Of a stretch of 64,000 nt of DNA, positions 43,509 to 52,700 are shown one piece after another. Below the pieces are notes generated by a model. The model searched no databases. It saw nothing but the letters and a program-made list of their open reading frames with translations, and was not told the DNA's origin. This DNA comes from Clostridia bacterium (GTDB lineage: Bacteria > Bacillota > Clostridia > Acetivibrionales > JAFADI01), in assembly GCA_026418695.1 (NCBI GenBank), contig JAOAAU010000147.1:23743-87742 (forward strand), read 5' to 3'. Every line of letters starts with the position of its first letter. Position 1 is the stretch's first letter. The position numbers and the translations under genes are program-made.

Positions 43509-45320
43509 ATGCCGCTGGAATATTTTTCATGGGTCATCTTTTATATGGTTGTCTTTTTTCTATCTTTTTCCTTGCTGGTCTATTTAGCTGTAAAGGCAAA
43601 AAAAAGCCCCCTGCTCTATAGCTTTTTATTCATGCACTTCATTACTCTCCTTTGGATACTGCGTGCAACAATCCTCTTTGTGATCATCAGTTATATTAAG
43701 GATGAAAATCAATTGACATCCGCATTTGAGTTGCTGAACTGGAAATTTGGAACGGCAATTGGCGGCTTAGCAGGTCTATCCTGGCTTATATTCAGCTTGA
43801 ATTATGCTGATTGGAAGCATGCCGGGAATAAACTCGCCATCGTGCTGTTATCGGCTCCCACTGTTTTTTTTATTCTAACAGCGCTTACCAACGACGTTCA
43901 CCGCCTGTTCATGTATAAGTTTGTACCTGGAATCTTCTTTTGGTTTCATGCATTTATCGGTTATTTGTACAGCATTACGGGATTTATTATATTGATACGG
44001 TATTCCATCAGAAAGATGGGCTATGAAAGGACTCGCACCATTTTGTTGATGGCAGCATATTTTCTGGCGTTTACCTCCAGCCTTATCAATGAACTCCTGG
44101 TAGAAGTACTTCATTCCAAACCGATTTTAGGATACGCCGACTCCTCTCCCATTGCCTTTACAGTCGCGAACGCATTGATTGCGCTCCTTATATACAAATA
44201 TAGATTCCTAAATATCAAGACCATTGCGTTAAACAAAATTGTGAATAATCTTAAACAATCTGTCGTTATTGTAGACAGCTTCAACAAAATCATTAGTCTC
44301 AATCGATCTTTTTCTGAAGCGTTTCCGGATGGAATACAGTCAAAAGAAGATCAAAGGGTTCTTCATCTCAATGAACATTTAAAAGAACGTATTGACCCCA
44401 ATGAAGAAGGTCAAAAAATACTTGAGGCAATCAATTCAAACCAGTGTATAAACTTTCAAGGTGTATTAAAATTAGCGAAGCCTCATAGAAAATACTATGA
44501 TGTCGTCATCTATCCAATTCTGGATAATGAGAGAGCCCTGGGAAGAATAATCTCCTTTGATGATATCACCAGAGTAACAGAATTTATGGAAGAATTAGAA
44601 GAAAAGAATGATGCCTTATCTTTGCTGAATGATGAGCTAATCGATAAGAACAGACAGCTTCGTGATTATGCAGCTGCTGCGGAGGAACTGGCTGTGATGA
44701 GGGAAAGAAGCCGATTTTCCAGAGATGTGCATGATACCTTGGGGCATACAATGACTGTATTAATCACTCAGCTTCAAGTTGTGGATATACTAAGCGACAC
44801 AGAGCCTGACAAAGCTAAGTTGAAAATTAAGGAAATCATGGAGATCGCTAAGAATGGGTTAAACGAGTTACGTAAGTCTATTTCCGGACTAATGCCCGGC
44901 AAATCGCAGAATATCAATCTCGAGGATGCTCTGATAAAGCTTGTTGCTGATTTTGAAGCATCCGGGATGAAAATTGATTTATCCTTGAATGGAGACAGCA
45001 ACTGCTTAACCTCTGAGTATTTCGAGGTATTATTCCGTCTTTGCCAGGAAGCATTAACCAATGCTCTTCGGCATGGAAAAGCAAAACATGTGGACATTGT
45101 GTTTAATTTTTTGGATGAAAAATGCAGGGTCTTTATTAAAGACGATGGTCGCGGCTGCAAGGAGGTCCATAAAGGGTTTGGGATAAAAGGTATGGAAGAA
45201 AGGGTTTCCAGCTTGGGCGGAAACATTCAATACGGATCGGATGGAGAAAACGGGTTCAATATCTTTGTCGAGTTACCTACAACAGGAAGCAAGGAATTAC
45301 TGTCCAGGACGGGAGGATAA
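43509..45320 (+). CDS. Sensor histidine kinase with 7TM N-terminus and PAS domain (NarL-partner type)
   Basis: 603 residues: seven predicted membrane helices in the first ~235 (a 7TM sensor of the type seen in KinB-like and LytS-unrelated Firmicute kinases), a PAS domain about 240-355, a coiled-coil linker with EEKNDALSLLNDELIDKN, then HisKA_3 with acceptor His in RDVHDTLGHTMTVL and a compact HATPase with DDGRG and GFGIKGMEER. GAGGATTCCCT precedes the ATG. The response regulator gene begins one base after its stop. Confidence 0.9.
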   Translation: MPLEYFSWVIFYMVVFFLSFSLLVYLAVKAKKSPLLYSFLFMHFITLLWILRATILFVIISYIKDENQLTSAFELLNWKFGTAIGGLAGLSWLIFSLNYADWKHAGNKLAIVLLSAPTVFFILTALTNDVHRLFMYKFVPGIFFWFHAFIGYLYSITGFIILIRYSIRKMGYERTRTILLMAAYFLAFTSSLINELLVEVLHSKPILGYADSSPIAFTVANALIALLIYKYRFLNIKTIALNKIVNNLKQSVVIVDSFNKIISLNRSFSEAFPDGIQSKEDQRVLHLNEHLKERIDPNEEGQKILEAINSNQCINFQGVLKLAKPHRKYYDVVIYPILDNERALGRIISFDDITRVTEFMEELEEKNDALSLLNDELIDKNRQLRDYAAAAEELAVMRERSRFSRDVHDTLGHTMTVLITQLQVVDILSDTEPDKAKLKIKEIMEIAKNGLNELRKSISGLMPGKSQNINLEDALIKLVADFEASGMKIDLSLNGDSNCLTSEYFEVLFRLCQEALTNALRHGKAKHVDIVFNFLDEKCRVFIKDDGRGCKEVHKGFGIKGMEERVSSLGGNIQYGSDGENGFNIFVELPTTGSKELLSRTGG

Positions 45321-45321
45321 G

Positions 45322-45954
45322 ATGTCTATGATAAAAGTCATAATTGCAGATGACCAACCTGTGATCAGGGATGGTCTGAAATTCATTATCGAACAGAGTA
45401 AGGAAATCGAAGTTCTAGGGTGTGCCGGACATGGACTGGAAGCTCTGGAGCTTTGTGAAAAAGCACACCCCGATATTGTCTTGATGGATATTGTCATGCC
45501 TATTTGTGATGGGGTTGAAGGAACAAGGCTCATCAAAGAAAAGTTTGAAAATATAAAAGTCATGATCCTGACCACCTTCAATGATGAGGACAAGGTTGAG
45601 CAAGCCCTGAAAAATGGTGCGGATGGCTATATATTGAAAGCTATCGAATCTGAGGAACTCATTCTCACTATTAAGACCATTGCAAAAGGACTCCAGGTAA
45701 TCCATAAAAACTCCTACAACCTGGTTTTGAAAAAACTGCATTCCGAGCCTGAGCCTATGGATTTCGGCTTGACTGATAGAGAGTCCGAAGTTGTCAAACT
45801 CATTGTATTCGGAAAGAGCAATAAAGAAATTGCTTCTCAATTGTACTTAACAGAAGGCAGTGTTAGAAATCTTATTTCATCCATACTTTTCAAAACAAGT
45901 CTTAAGGATCGCACACAGTTGGCGGTTTTCGCCGTTAAAAACAATATCATATAA
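45322..45954 (+). CDS. NarL/FixJ-family response regulator
   Basis: 210 residues: receiver with ADDQ pocket and phospho-acceptor Asp56 (LMDIVMP), then a LuxR-type HTH (TDRESEVVKLI, SNKEIASQLYL, GSVRNLISSIL). GGGAGGATAAG precedes the ATG, which lies one base past the kinase stop; a longer in-frame extension into the kinase gene has no support. Forms one transcript with the kinase, ended by the hairpin at 45967. A target cannot be named; the secreted esterase downstream is a candidate. Confidence 0.92.
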   Translation: MSMIKVIIADDQPVIRDGLKFIIEQSKEIEVLGCAGHGLEALELCEKAHPDIVLMDIVMPICDGVEGTRLIKEKFENIKVMILTTFNDEDKVEQALKNGADGYILKAIESEELILTIKTIAKGLQVIHKNSYNLVLKKLHSEPEPMDFGLTDRESEVVKLIVFGKSNKEIASQLYLTEGSVRNLISSILFKTSLKDRTQLAVFAVKNNII

Positions 45955-45966
45955 ATTGTACTCATG

Positions 45967-46004
45967 ATGACACTTGTCATACTTTGTGAATGATAAGTGT
46001 CATC
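45967..46004 (+). terminator. Terminator of the kinase/NarL operon
   Basis: GATGACACTTGTCAT pairs with ATGATAAGTGTCATC (one mismatch), followed by TTCTATTTT. A separate palindrome ATGACGTCAT lies at 46024-46033. Confidence 0.75.
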
Positions 46005-46122
46005 TTCTATTTTAAACAAACTCATGACGTCATCTTTTAAATAGGTGACCTTTGTTATCTATGTAACACCCCTTTTTCCATATATGATTGAGTATATATT
46101 TGTTTATTTCAGGAGGAACACC

Positions 46123-47691
46123 ATGAATAAGCGGTTAAAAAAACTATACAAACCATTGATTGGCTTAACTGTGTGCTTTTGTATCTGCACACTAAGCGCC
46201 TTCCAGGTTACTGGGTATGCTGAGCCACAAAAGAACTCAGACAAGTCCGTTGTACCCCAACAAGCTGCTCCCGTTCGTTATATCAGTACACTTTTTTACA
46301 AGGCCGATGTAGAAAAAGATCTTGTTTACAAGGAAGTGAAGAACTTCAAAGGCGAGCAGCAAGAGTTAAAGCTGGACGTGTATCAGCCATCCGGTGATAC
46401 TGCATCTGCAAGGCCGGCGATTGTTTTTGTACATGGCGGCGGTTTGGTTGGTGGCAGCAAGGATGAAGCTTACTTTAAGAACTTTTGTACTGACTTTGTC
46501 AAAAAAGGCTATGTAGTTTTCAGTATTGACTACAGGTTGAGGGAAAACCAGGACCAGTACATGGATGCTTTAAAGGATGCAGCCGCTGATACGGCTTCAG
46601 CAGTAGAATGGGTCATAAGCAACAGCAGCAAATACAAGGTGGATAAAAACCATATTGCTTTTCTGGGTCATTCCGTTGGAAGCGATATCATCAACAACCT
46701 GTGCTATAACGATAAAGCTTCCAGCAAACTGCCAAAAGACAGCATCTATGCCGTAGTAGAAATCGCTGGAGCCGGCTTGTCATTATTCACAGATAAAGGC
46801 GTCGTAAAGAAAAATGCTCCCCCTTGCCTCATCGTACACGGTACTTTGGACGAATATATTCCTTATGATCTGAGCAAGGAATTTTCAGAAGCTTTAAAAA
46901 AGAATGAAATTCCCTACAGTTTTCTTACCCTAAAGGATGGGACACATCTTTTTAGAGACGATTACTATGAAGTTGTGGACACTTCTGTACAGTTTCTGTA
47001 CAATCAGCTGATAGGTTTTACTGTGAGAGCAAACAAACAGCTGTCCATGGAAAAAATCCTGCAAAGGCGGACATCCGGTAAAACCTACAAAGCAAAACAG
47101 GTTGATTTTAAAGCAGACGGAAAACTGGATGAATGGGGAAAATCCGACGTTTTGAATTTCGATCAAGGGGATGAGTTTACCCTTGAACTCCCTACAAAAG
47201 CTGAATTTTCAGGAACTGCCATGATCGGTTGGAACGAAAATGACCCTACCCGTATTTATATTGCTGCTACCATCACCGATGATGTTATCCAGAATAATAT
47301 TCCTGCGGATGGCTGGTGGAGGGCAGATGATACCCTGGAAATCAGAACCGACTTATCGGATGACGCTGTGCTTCCCTCCTTGCTTTGGGCTATTGGCGCA
47401 ACAGGTGATTTATCAGAAATAGCTGCCAAAGACTCTACTGAATGTAAAGTCGTGAGAAATGGAACTACCTCTGTTTATGAAATTGCACTCAATCTGGCAA
47501 AAGCAAACCCAAAATCTTCTGATATGAAAGCAGTTGTTGAAAAATTCAAATGTGAAAAAGGCAAAACTATTGGAATTGGCTCGTACTATGATGATACTGA
47601 AACCTGGAAGACCGTTGGTTGGGTTGCTGGTCCTGTCGAGGATCGTCTGAGCTATGTCAATGTTGTCTTCGATGCGGCCAAAGCTAAGTAA
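46123..47691 (+). CDS. Secreted alpha/beta-hydrolase (esterase) with CBM9-like C-terminal domain
   Basis: 522 residues. Signal peptide to about 33. The hydrolase domain (about 60-310) has the HGGG oxyanion motif at 104-107, nucleophile Ser184 in GHSVGS, and probable Asp243 and His275 in TLDEYIP and DGTHLF, a complete triad of the hormone-sensitive lipase/carboxylesterase type. Residues about 340-515 resemble a family 9 carbohydrate-binding module (DGKLDEWGKSD, then WWRADDTLEIRTD). This pairing suggests removal of acetyl or feruloyl groups from plant polysaccharides. AGGAGG lies 7 bases before this ATG; an upstream extension to 46045 lacks support. Confidence 0.85.
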   Translation: MNKRLKKLYKPLIGLTVCFCICTLSAFQVTGYAEPQKNSDKSVVPQQAAPVRYISTLFYKADVEKDLVYKEVKNFKGEQQELKLDVYQPSGDTASARPAIVFVHGGGLVGGSKDEAYFKNFCTDFVKKGYVVFSIDYRLRENQDQYMDALKDAAADTASAVEWVISNSSKYKVDKNHIAFLGHSVGSDIINNLCYNDKASSKLPKDSIYAVVEIAGAGLSLFTDKGVVKKNAPPCLIVHGTLDEYIPYDLSKEFSEALKKNEIPYSFLTLKDGTHLFRDDYYEVVDTSVQFLYNQLIGFTVRANKQLSMEKILQRRTSGKTYKAKQVDFKADGKLDEWGKSDVLNFDQGDEFTLELPTKAEFSGTAMIGWNENDPTRIYIAATITDDVIQNNIPADGWWRADDTLEIRTDLSDDAVLPSLLWAIGATGDLSEIAAKDSTECKVVRNGTTSVYEIALNLAKANPKSSDMKAVVEKFKCEKGKTIGIGSYYDDTETWKTVGWVAGPVEDRLSYVNVVFDAAKAK

Positions 47692-47782
47692 TGAGAAATT
47701 TTGAAAGCAAAAGAGCCTCAAATTTCTGAAATCACTGCAACAAACCTCGCGTAATAGGATCATGGTGCTCACAAAAACAATA

Positions 47783-47836
47783 AAAATAAGGCTGAGATAT
47801 GAAATTCATTCGAACTCGTTTCTCAGCTTTATTTTT
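47783..47836. terminator. Bidirectional terminator between esterase and DHH genes
   Basis: AAAATAAGGCTGAGA pairs with TCTCAGCTTTATTTT across a 24-base loop, with A/T runs on both sides, midway between convergent genes. Confidence 0.75.
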
Positions 47837-47878
47837 ACTTAACCTTTTATTTTTAGGGTTGCTTCTCCAGAATTACTT

Positions 47879-49390
47879 TTACACGATCTTATCATACGTC
47901 TGTTTGAATATCTCACCATCACAAATATAATAATCTTCCAGGCTGTTGATCAAAAGGTAATCCCCTCTCTTTCCAAGAAAATCACCCCATACCGTTCTTA
48001 CCTTCACCTTTTCATAGAGCTTTACAGCATCCACCATGGATTCTTCGACTGTCATGCAAATTTTAAATTCATGAATGTTATCCTTTGTGATTCTAAGCAG
48101 CATTGAATCCGATTGGATACTGACCCCGTACTCGTCCAAATATCCGTCTGAGAGGCATTTGGTATTTTTGTGATCTACAACTTGATACTTTTTCTCGAAG
48201 GTTTCAGAAGATATCGGCCAAATATCATTTTTCACCCCGATGATCACTTTATCTTTTACCGATGCTGTTGCGGTTCCTTCCAGAGTCTTAACTGCAACAT
48301 CCTCCTTAAAGTAATCCCTGATATCCAAGAAGCGGAGACAAATCTTCTTTTTCTTTGCCCTAAATAATTTGTCCCTGCTAAAAATATCATAAGGATTGTC
48401 CTTCCCCGTTTGAAGCAGCCGAACCTCCCGGCAGTAATCGATGATTTTCGTCCGGATCAGGATTCCAAGGGATACTCGCGGATGAACCTGCTCCAAGCGG
48501 TTTTTGACAATATATCCTCCGGCTTTGTTTTCATGTCCCCCTCCTGACCCAATTCCATCCGTCAGCTCCCTGACCAATTCCTCTGCAGTGAAATAATCAT
48601 GATAGCTTCGGATAGACAGCTTACACCCATTGCTTCGTTGGGAGTAAGCAATCACTATATTGATCCCTTCGATCTCCATCAATAGATCGGAGATATGGCC
48701 CAGAAGGTTGTCATCACATTCTTCAATCCCTGAAAAAATAATATTTTGATACCGTTCTGTTTTTAAAATACCTGAAGCATAAATCTTCAGATCTTCAAAG
48801 GACAAAGAGGAGAGTCGCAAATGATCAATGATATTTTTGTCATACAGCGCTGTCAGTTCCTTTTTTGCATCCTCATCAAGGGTCGTCATCCTCCCGTTGA
48901 ACATATCCGTATCCATAAATATCCCATAATACATCACGGTGGCCAAAGGCTGATCCAACCTGACTCCGAACTGCTTCAGGTAATTCAGCACCAGCGTGGT
49001 ACAAGCCCCGATCCTTGGCTGGATATCCTCATAAATGTAATCCTGCATGGCCTCTTTGATATGATGGTCAACCACAGCGATATTTTTTGCTACAACTTTA
49101 TGTACATTTGCAGCTCCATACTGGCAATCCACATTGATTAAAAGTTCTTCTTCTCCAATCTCGTAGCCTTCGTTGATCAAAGTCATACGAATCCGGTAAT
49201 CACTGAGGATTTTGCTGATATTGGGTTTAAAGGTATTGCTGCCATAATAGATAATTTCTGCTTCAGCGCCGAAGCTTTCCACCAGCTTCTTCATTCCCCA
49301 GGCGGATGCAATGGCATCCGCATCAGGATAGTTGTGAGGCTGTATATATACCTTTCGGAATCTTTCACATAAGTTTCTTATTTCGCCCAT
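47879..49390 (-). CDS. DHH/DHHA1 phosphoesterase with extra C-terminal domain
   Basis: 503 residues. The DHH domain has PHNYPDADA (His19, Asp23, Asp25) and VVDHH (Asp108-His110); the DHHA1 domain has GSGGGHENKAGG at 281-292. Both match the NrnA/GdpP catalytic pattern that cleaves short RNAs, pAp or cyclic dinucleotide products, using Mn2+. A further ~170 residues (330-503) are not recognised; NrnA proteins are usually about 310-340 residues. AAAGGAG lies 7 bases before the ATG at 49390. It follows the TIR protein gene by 40 bases in the same direction, so both are likely on one transcript. Confidence 0.87.
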   Translation of the reverse strand: MGEIRNLCERFRKVYIQPHNYPDADAIASAWGMKKLVESFGAEAEIIYYGSNTFKPNISKILSDYRIRMTLINEGYEIGEEELLINVDCQYGAANVHKVVAKNIAVVDHHIKEAMQDYIYEDIQPRIGACTTLVLNYLKQFGVRLDQPLATVMYYGIFMDTDMFNGRMTTLDEDAKKELTALYDKNIIDHLRLSSLSFEDLKIYASGILKTERYQNIIFSGIEECDDNLLGHISDLLMEIEGINIVIAYSQRSNGCKLSIRSYHDYFTAEELVRELTDGIGSGGGHENKAGGYIVKNRLEQVHPRVSLGILIRTKIIDYCREVRLLQTGKDNPYDIFSRDKLFRAKKKKICLRFLDIRDYFKEDVAVKTLEGTATASVKDKVIIGVKNDIWPISSETFEKKYQVVDHKNTKCLSDGYLDEYGVSIQSDSMLLRITKDNIHEFKICMTVEESMVDAVKLYEKVKVRTVWGDFLGKRGDYLLINSLEDYYICDGEIFKQTYDKIV

Positions 49391-49430
49391 GGTTGGTCTC
49401 CTTTGAGTATTGCTCCGGTAAATATTTTTC

Positions 49431-51158
49431 TTACTTAATAATATAGGGATCCGATTCGCTTCCTTCACCAGATAACGATAATCCCGCAGGGTTCAGGTAT
49501 AAGGCCGGCCGGACACCACCTCCCGCCATGGTTGCATAGTCAGTATATATCTCATCCCCGGCAGGAGCTACTATACACACGTCACTGGGACTGTCCCCCC
49601 GGGGTGTGCACAGCCACCACATGTGGTAACCTCCGTATTGGCCTTTAAGCTCCTTGTACCAATTTGATTTATCACGGTCAATGGCTTCCTTGGTGGGAGA
49701 TGTTTTCAAATCCCATCCGCGGTCATAAAGATATTCCTCAGCTTCCTTTACCGACAGCAGGAACACTTTGTCCTGAATATTTTTGTAGAATGCCTGGTCA
49801 TAATTGACTATGGCTTCTCCAACCGGCTCCTTAATCAATGAATAGGAGGCAGAGCCTCCGTCCTTGCTCCCTTTTTCCGGTGAGGGCAAGAGTACCTTAT
49901 GGCTGACTGGCTTGATCAGGCCTCTTTCCTTTTCAGAGAAGTTGTGCAGAAAGCCCGGCTCGTTCTCATATCCGTTCATGCCTCTGGCAACAGCAGCAGG
50001 TACCGGCGGCTGTGAATGGAAAGATACCCTCCGCTCTGTACTGTTCAACCATTCTCTCAGATTGGAGTTTGCCCAGTAATTGCTCCCCTTCATTTTCCGA
50101 AGGTCTGTCTCTGAATAGTCGGTATAGACCTTGGACCGCTGCCGGTGGACATCAAACTCGATTCCTGTACCGGTTTTATTATAAGTTCCGCTCTCCGCAG
50201 CATCAAACGACTTCATCGTCAGGATCTTTGCAGCCAACAGCAAAGGGCTTCCTTTAGAATCTATATGGATGACTCTCCAATCAATCATTGCTCCGTTAAA
50301 AGTACCAAAGCGGATATATTCTCCGATTTTCAAGCTAGGTTTCTCATCCTGTAGGCTGGTTGTGCTTCCCTGCTTTACTTCTTCCCTGGATACCGCTTCC
50401 GTGCCCAACTCACTGGATTTGGAGTTATTCATTGGGCTGTTGTCTCCTGTATCCTGGTCCGAAGTTTCTTTGTCCAGTAATTTTTCTTCTGTCTTTCCAT
50501 CAGTCCTCTTATTAGAAACGTCCTCCCCTGCAGGTTTCACCTGATCGTTGGGAGTCAGGCTTTTTTTCCCGCTGGATTCTATACTTCCAGTCGAAACCAG
50601 GTTGGCTTTTGCTGACTCCGTGCTCCGGTCATACCACTGGAAAACCCCGAAAGCGGTCATGGAAAGGGCAATTCCAGCCGCAAGGAACATGATATTCTTT
50701 ATAATTGGGGATTTGGCCTTGGAAGCCGGAACTTTCCTATTATTCTCCGTCTGATGTTGGGGAATCAGCTTACCCAGGGTATCCACCAGACATTCGATAT
50801 GAGCCTCCATATCCGGAGTCAGTGCATCCAGCCAATGGGTGGAATACAAAAAATACTCCATGGACTTTGTAGGTACGACATCCTCAATTCGAAAGGGAAC
50901 AATGATTACATTTTTATTGACCGCCCTTTCGACTTCACGGAGAACCTGCTGGGAACTGTTGGCTGCCGATGAAAAAATCAGAACCATAATCCGGCTTTGC
51001 CCGATCGCTTCGACAATGGCTTCTCCCCATTCTCTTCCCGGGATCACATCCCTTGGAGCAATCCAGCACCTGATTTTATTATTTTCCAGCGCTGAGCAAA
51101 CAGCATCGGCAATATGCTTGTCTTTTGACGAATATGAAATAAATATGTCGTGTGCCAC
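49431..51158 (-). CDS. TIR domain-transmembrane-DUF6273 protein
   Basis: About 575 residues. An N-terminal TIR domain (about 1-130; HDIFISYSSKDKHIAD, then CWIAPRDVIPG) retains a Glu in QQVLREVERA that aligns by eye with the NADase glutamate of other TIRs. A single helix (about 152-173) is followed by a low-complexity Ser/Glu/Asp/Lys linker to about 270 and a C-terminal DUF6273-like domain (RFGTFNGAMIDWRVI, SNLREWLN, WWLCTPRG, GVRPALYLNP). The TIR would be inside the cell and DUF6273 outside. The GTG at 51158 with GGGGG 8 bases upstream is preferred over a TTG at 51173. Confidence 0.85.
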   Translation of the reverse strand: MAHDIFISYSSKDKHIADAVCSALENNKIRCWIAPRDVIPGREWGEAIVEAIGQSRIMVLIFSSAANSSQQVLREVERAVNKNVIIVPFRIEDVVPTKSMEYFLYSTHWLDALTPDMEAHIECLVDTLGKLIPQHQTENNRKVPASKAKSPIIKNIMFLAAGIALSMTAFGVFQWYDRSTESAKANLVSTGSIESSGKKSLTPNDQVKPAGEDVSNKRTDGKTEEKLLDKETSDQDTGDNSPMNNSKSSELGTEAVSREEVKQGSTTSLQDEKPSLKIGEYIRFGTFNGAMIDWRVIHIDSKGSPLLLAAKILTMKSFDAAESGTYNKTGTGIEFDVHRQRSKVYTDYSETDLRKMKGSNYWANSNLREWLNSTERRVSFHSQPPVPAAVARGMNGYENEPGFLHNFSEKERGLIKPVSHKVLLPSPEKGSKDGGSASYSLIKEPVGEAIVNYDQAFYKNIQDKVFLLSVKEAEEYLYDRGWDLKTSPTKEAIDRDKSNWYKELKGQYGGYHMWWLCTPRGDSPSDVCIVAPAGDEIYTDYATMAGGGVRPALYLNPAGLSLSGEGSESDPYIIK

Positions 51159-51370
51159 TTTCAATACCCCCAAATGATGTAACAGACAGGCTTTATCCGT
51201 TTGTCATTTATTGCTTATCTTTGATAAATATGATAATTCTTTTTCTATCAAAAAATGTTTCTCATAGATACTAATTATACCAAAATATAACGAAAATGGT
51301 ATTGATTAATTGAAAAATTTGTAATTACTTGTTGATTGTAGGTCTATAATTTCGCCAATCTGCACAATAA

Positions 51371-51396
51371 AAAGCACAACAAACCAGTTGTGCTTT
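51371..51396 (-). terminator. Terminator of the acyltransferase gene
   Basis: AAAGCACAAC pairs perfectly with GTTGTGCTTT around 6 bases; read leftward it ends CTTTTTATTG, about 65 bases past the stop. Confidence 0.85.
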
Positions 51397-51461
51397 CGAG
51401 GGTCTTTATTTATATTGGAAGATTGCCATCCTTTAAACATGTTCTATAAGCTTTGTAAGTA

Positions 51462-52583
51462 TTATAAAACTTTTTTCAGTGCAGGCATTTGTTTCAACAT
51501 ATATCCAACACTCCAAGACAGAATCATTCCAGTTAATATCTGCACAAGAAATTTTAAAACTACCGGCAAATGAACGTTTCTCGTTGCGTACAGCACTGCA
51601 AACGCAATATTCAAATGAACAATATAAGTACCGTAACTAACACTGGATATCTTCCTGACTATCGGATGATCCCCATGAAACACTCTTTGGAATACGCCCA
51701 ACAATAAAAGAGTCCAAGAGAGAATAGAAATATTAAGCATTAATGCAACTGCCAGCTTTTCTACCGGTGTACCCGGACTGGTATGGAAAACAATCGCATA
51801 TAGAACCGTATAGACCAAGATTGAAAATGTATAAAAAACGGCCCAGGGCGTAATTCCTGGCTTATATCCATCCGCTCTGAACCAGTTTCGTTGATGTGCA
51901 TACATCCCAAATAAGAAATAGCATATGTATAAAGGCATTCCGACATTTTGGAAAGCAATGAAATAGGTTGAAGTCCAAGCAAAAGTACTGTAACGCAGAT
52001 ATACTATAAAATGCATACCTGTAGTGACCGCAATAAATAGAACAAATAACCGCCATGAAGGCTTTTTATTCCTCTCTCTAAATGCTTTTCCTCTCACTTT
52101 GAGTATAGAAAAAATGAAAGCTGTTATGAAAGAAAAGTATAATAATATTCCAAGAAACCACAAATGGGCATGGTTAAAAAACTCAGGCTTAAAGCCCTTG
52201 GAAACCCAAAAATCAAAATAGTTCATCCGTTGTCCAGAAGAGAGGTAGGCAGTATAACTTAAGCCTGGCACCAGAAAAACCAAGCCTAAAACCTGTGGTA
52301 TTCCTAATCTGATGCATCGATCCGTTAAAAACTGCTTTACACCCTTTTGTCGAATGGACGGTAACGTAAAATATCCTGCAATAAAGAACATTACCGCCAT
52401 GAGAATAGGGCTGTCTAAAACGGTACAAATTATTCCAAACAGAGCGTTGTTTTCTTCCGGATTGTGTACCCAACCATAGATTTGGGGTTTAATATAGGAT
52501 ATTGCAGTATGTAGAACGATTACAAGAAAAATAATAAATGCACGTAGCATGTCCAAAAACTGAATTCTATTGGATCCTTTCAT
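51462..52583 (-). CDS. Acyltransferase 3 family membrane protein
   Basis: 373 residues with about ten hydrophobic helices. The opening RIQFLDMLRAFIIFLVIVLH carries the family's Arg and His pair (FLDxLRa...H). These enzymes move acetyl or other acyl groups onto exported sugars, lipids or antibiotics. TAGGAG lies 8 bases before the ATG at 52583; the frame extends to 52616 without support. Single-gene unit with its own terminator. Acceptor unknown. Confidence 0.85.
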   Translation of the reverse strand: MKGSNRIQFLDMLRAFIIFLVIVLHTAISYIKPQIYGWVHNPEENNALFGIICTVLDSPILMAVMFFIAGYFTLPSIRQKGVKQFLTDRCIRLGIPQVLGLVFLVPGLSYTAYLSSGQRMNYFDFWVSKGFKPEFFNHAHLWFLGILLYFSFITAFIFSILKVRGKAFRERNKKPSWRLFVLFIAVTTGMHFIVYLRYSTFAWTSTYFIAFQNVGMPLYICYFLFGMYAHQRNWFRADGYKPGITPWAVFYTFSILVYTVLYAIVFHTSPGTPVEKLAVALMLNISILSWTLLLLGVFQRVFHGDHPIVRKISSVSYGTYIVHLNIAFAVLYATRNVHLPVVLKFLVQILTGMILSWSVGYMLKQMPALKKVL

Positions 52584-52700
52584 AGAGATTCTCCTATCGA
52601 TATATGAATTTTTCAAGCTGTTACACTTTTAGGGAGAAAACTATTTGAATTTTGTATTCCATTGAGTTACCTGATTGAAGCATGTTGATATCAATCCGGT

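Noticed and set aside
49431..51158. TIR gene as part of a Thoeris or CBASS defence system
   Set aside because: No ThsA-like effector, cyclase or other defence gene adjoins it, and the membrane/DUF6273 layout does not match those systems.
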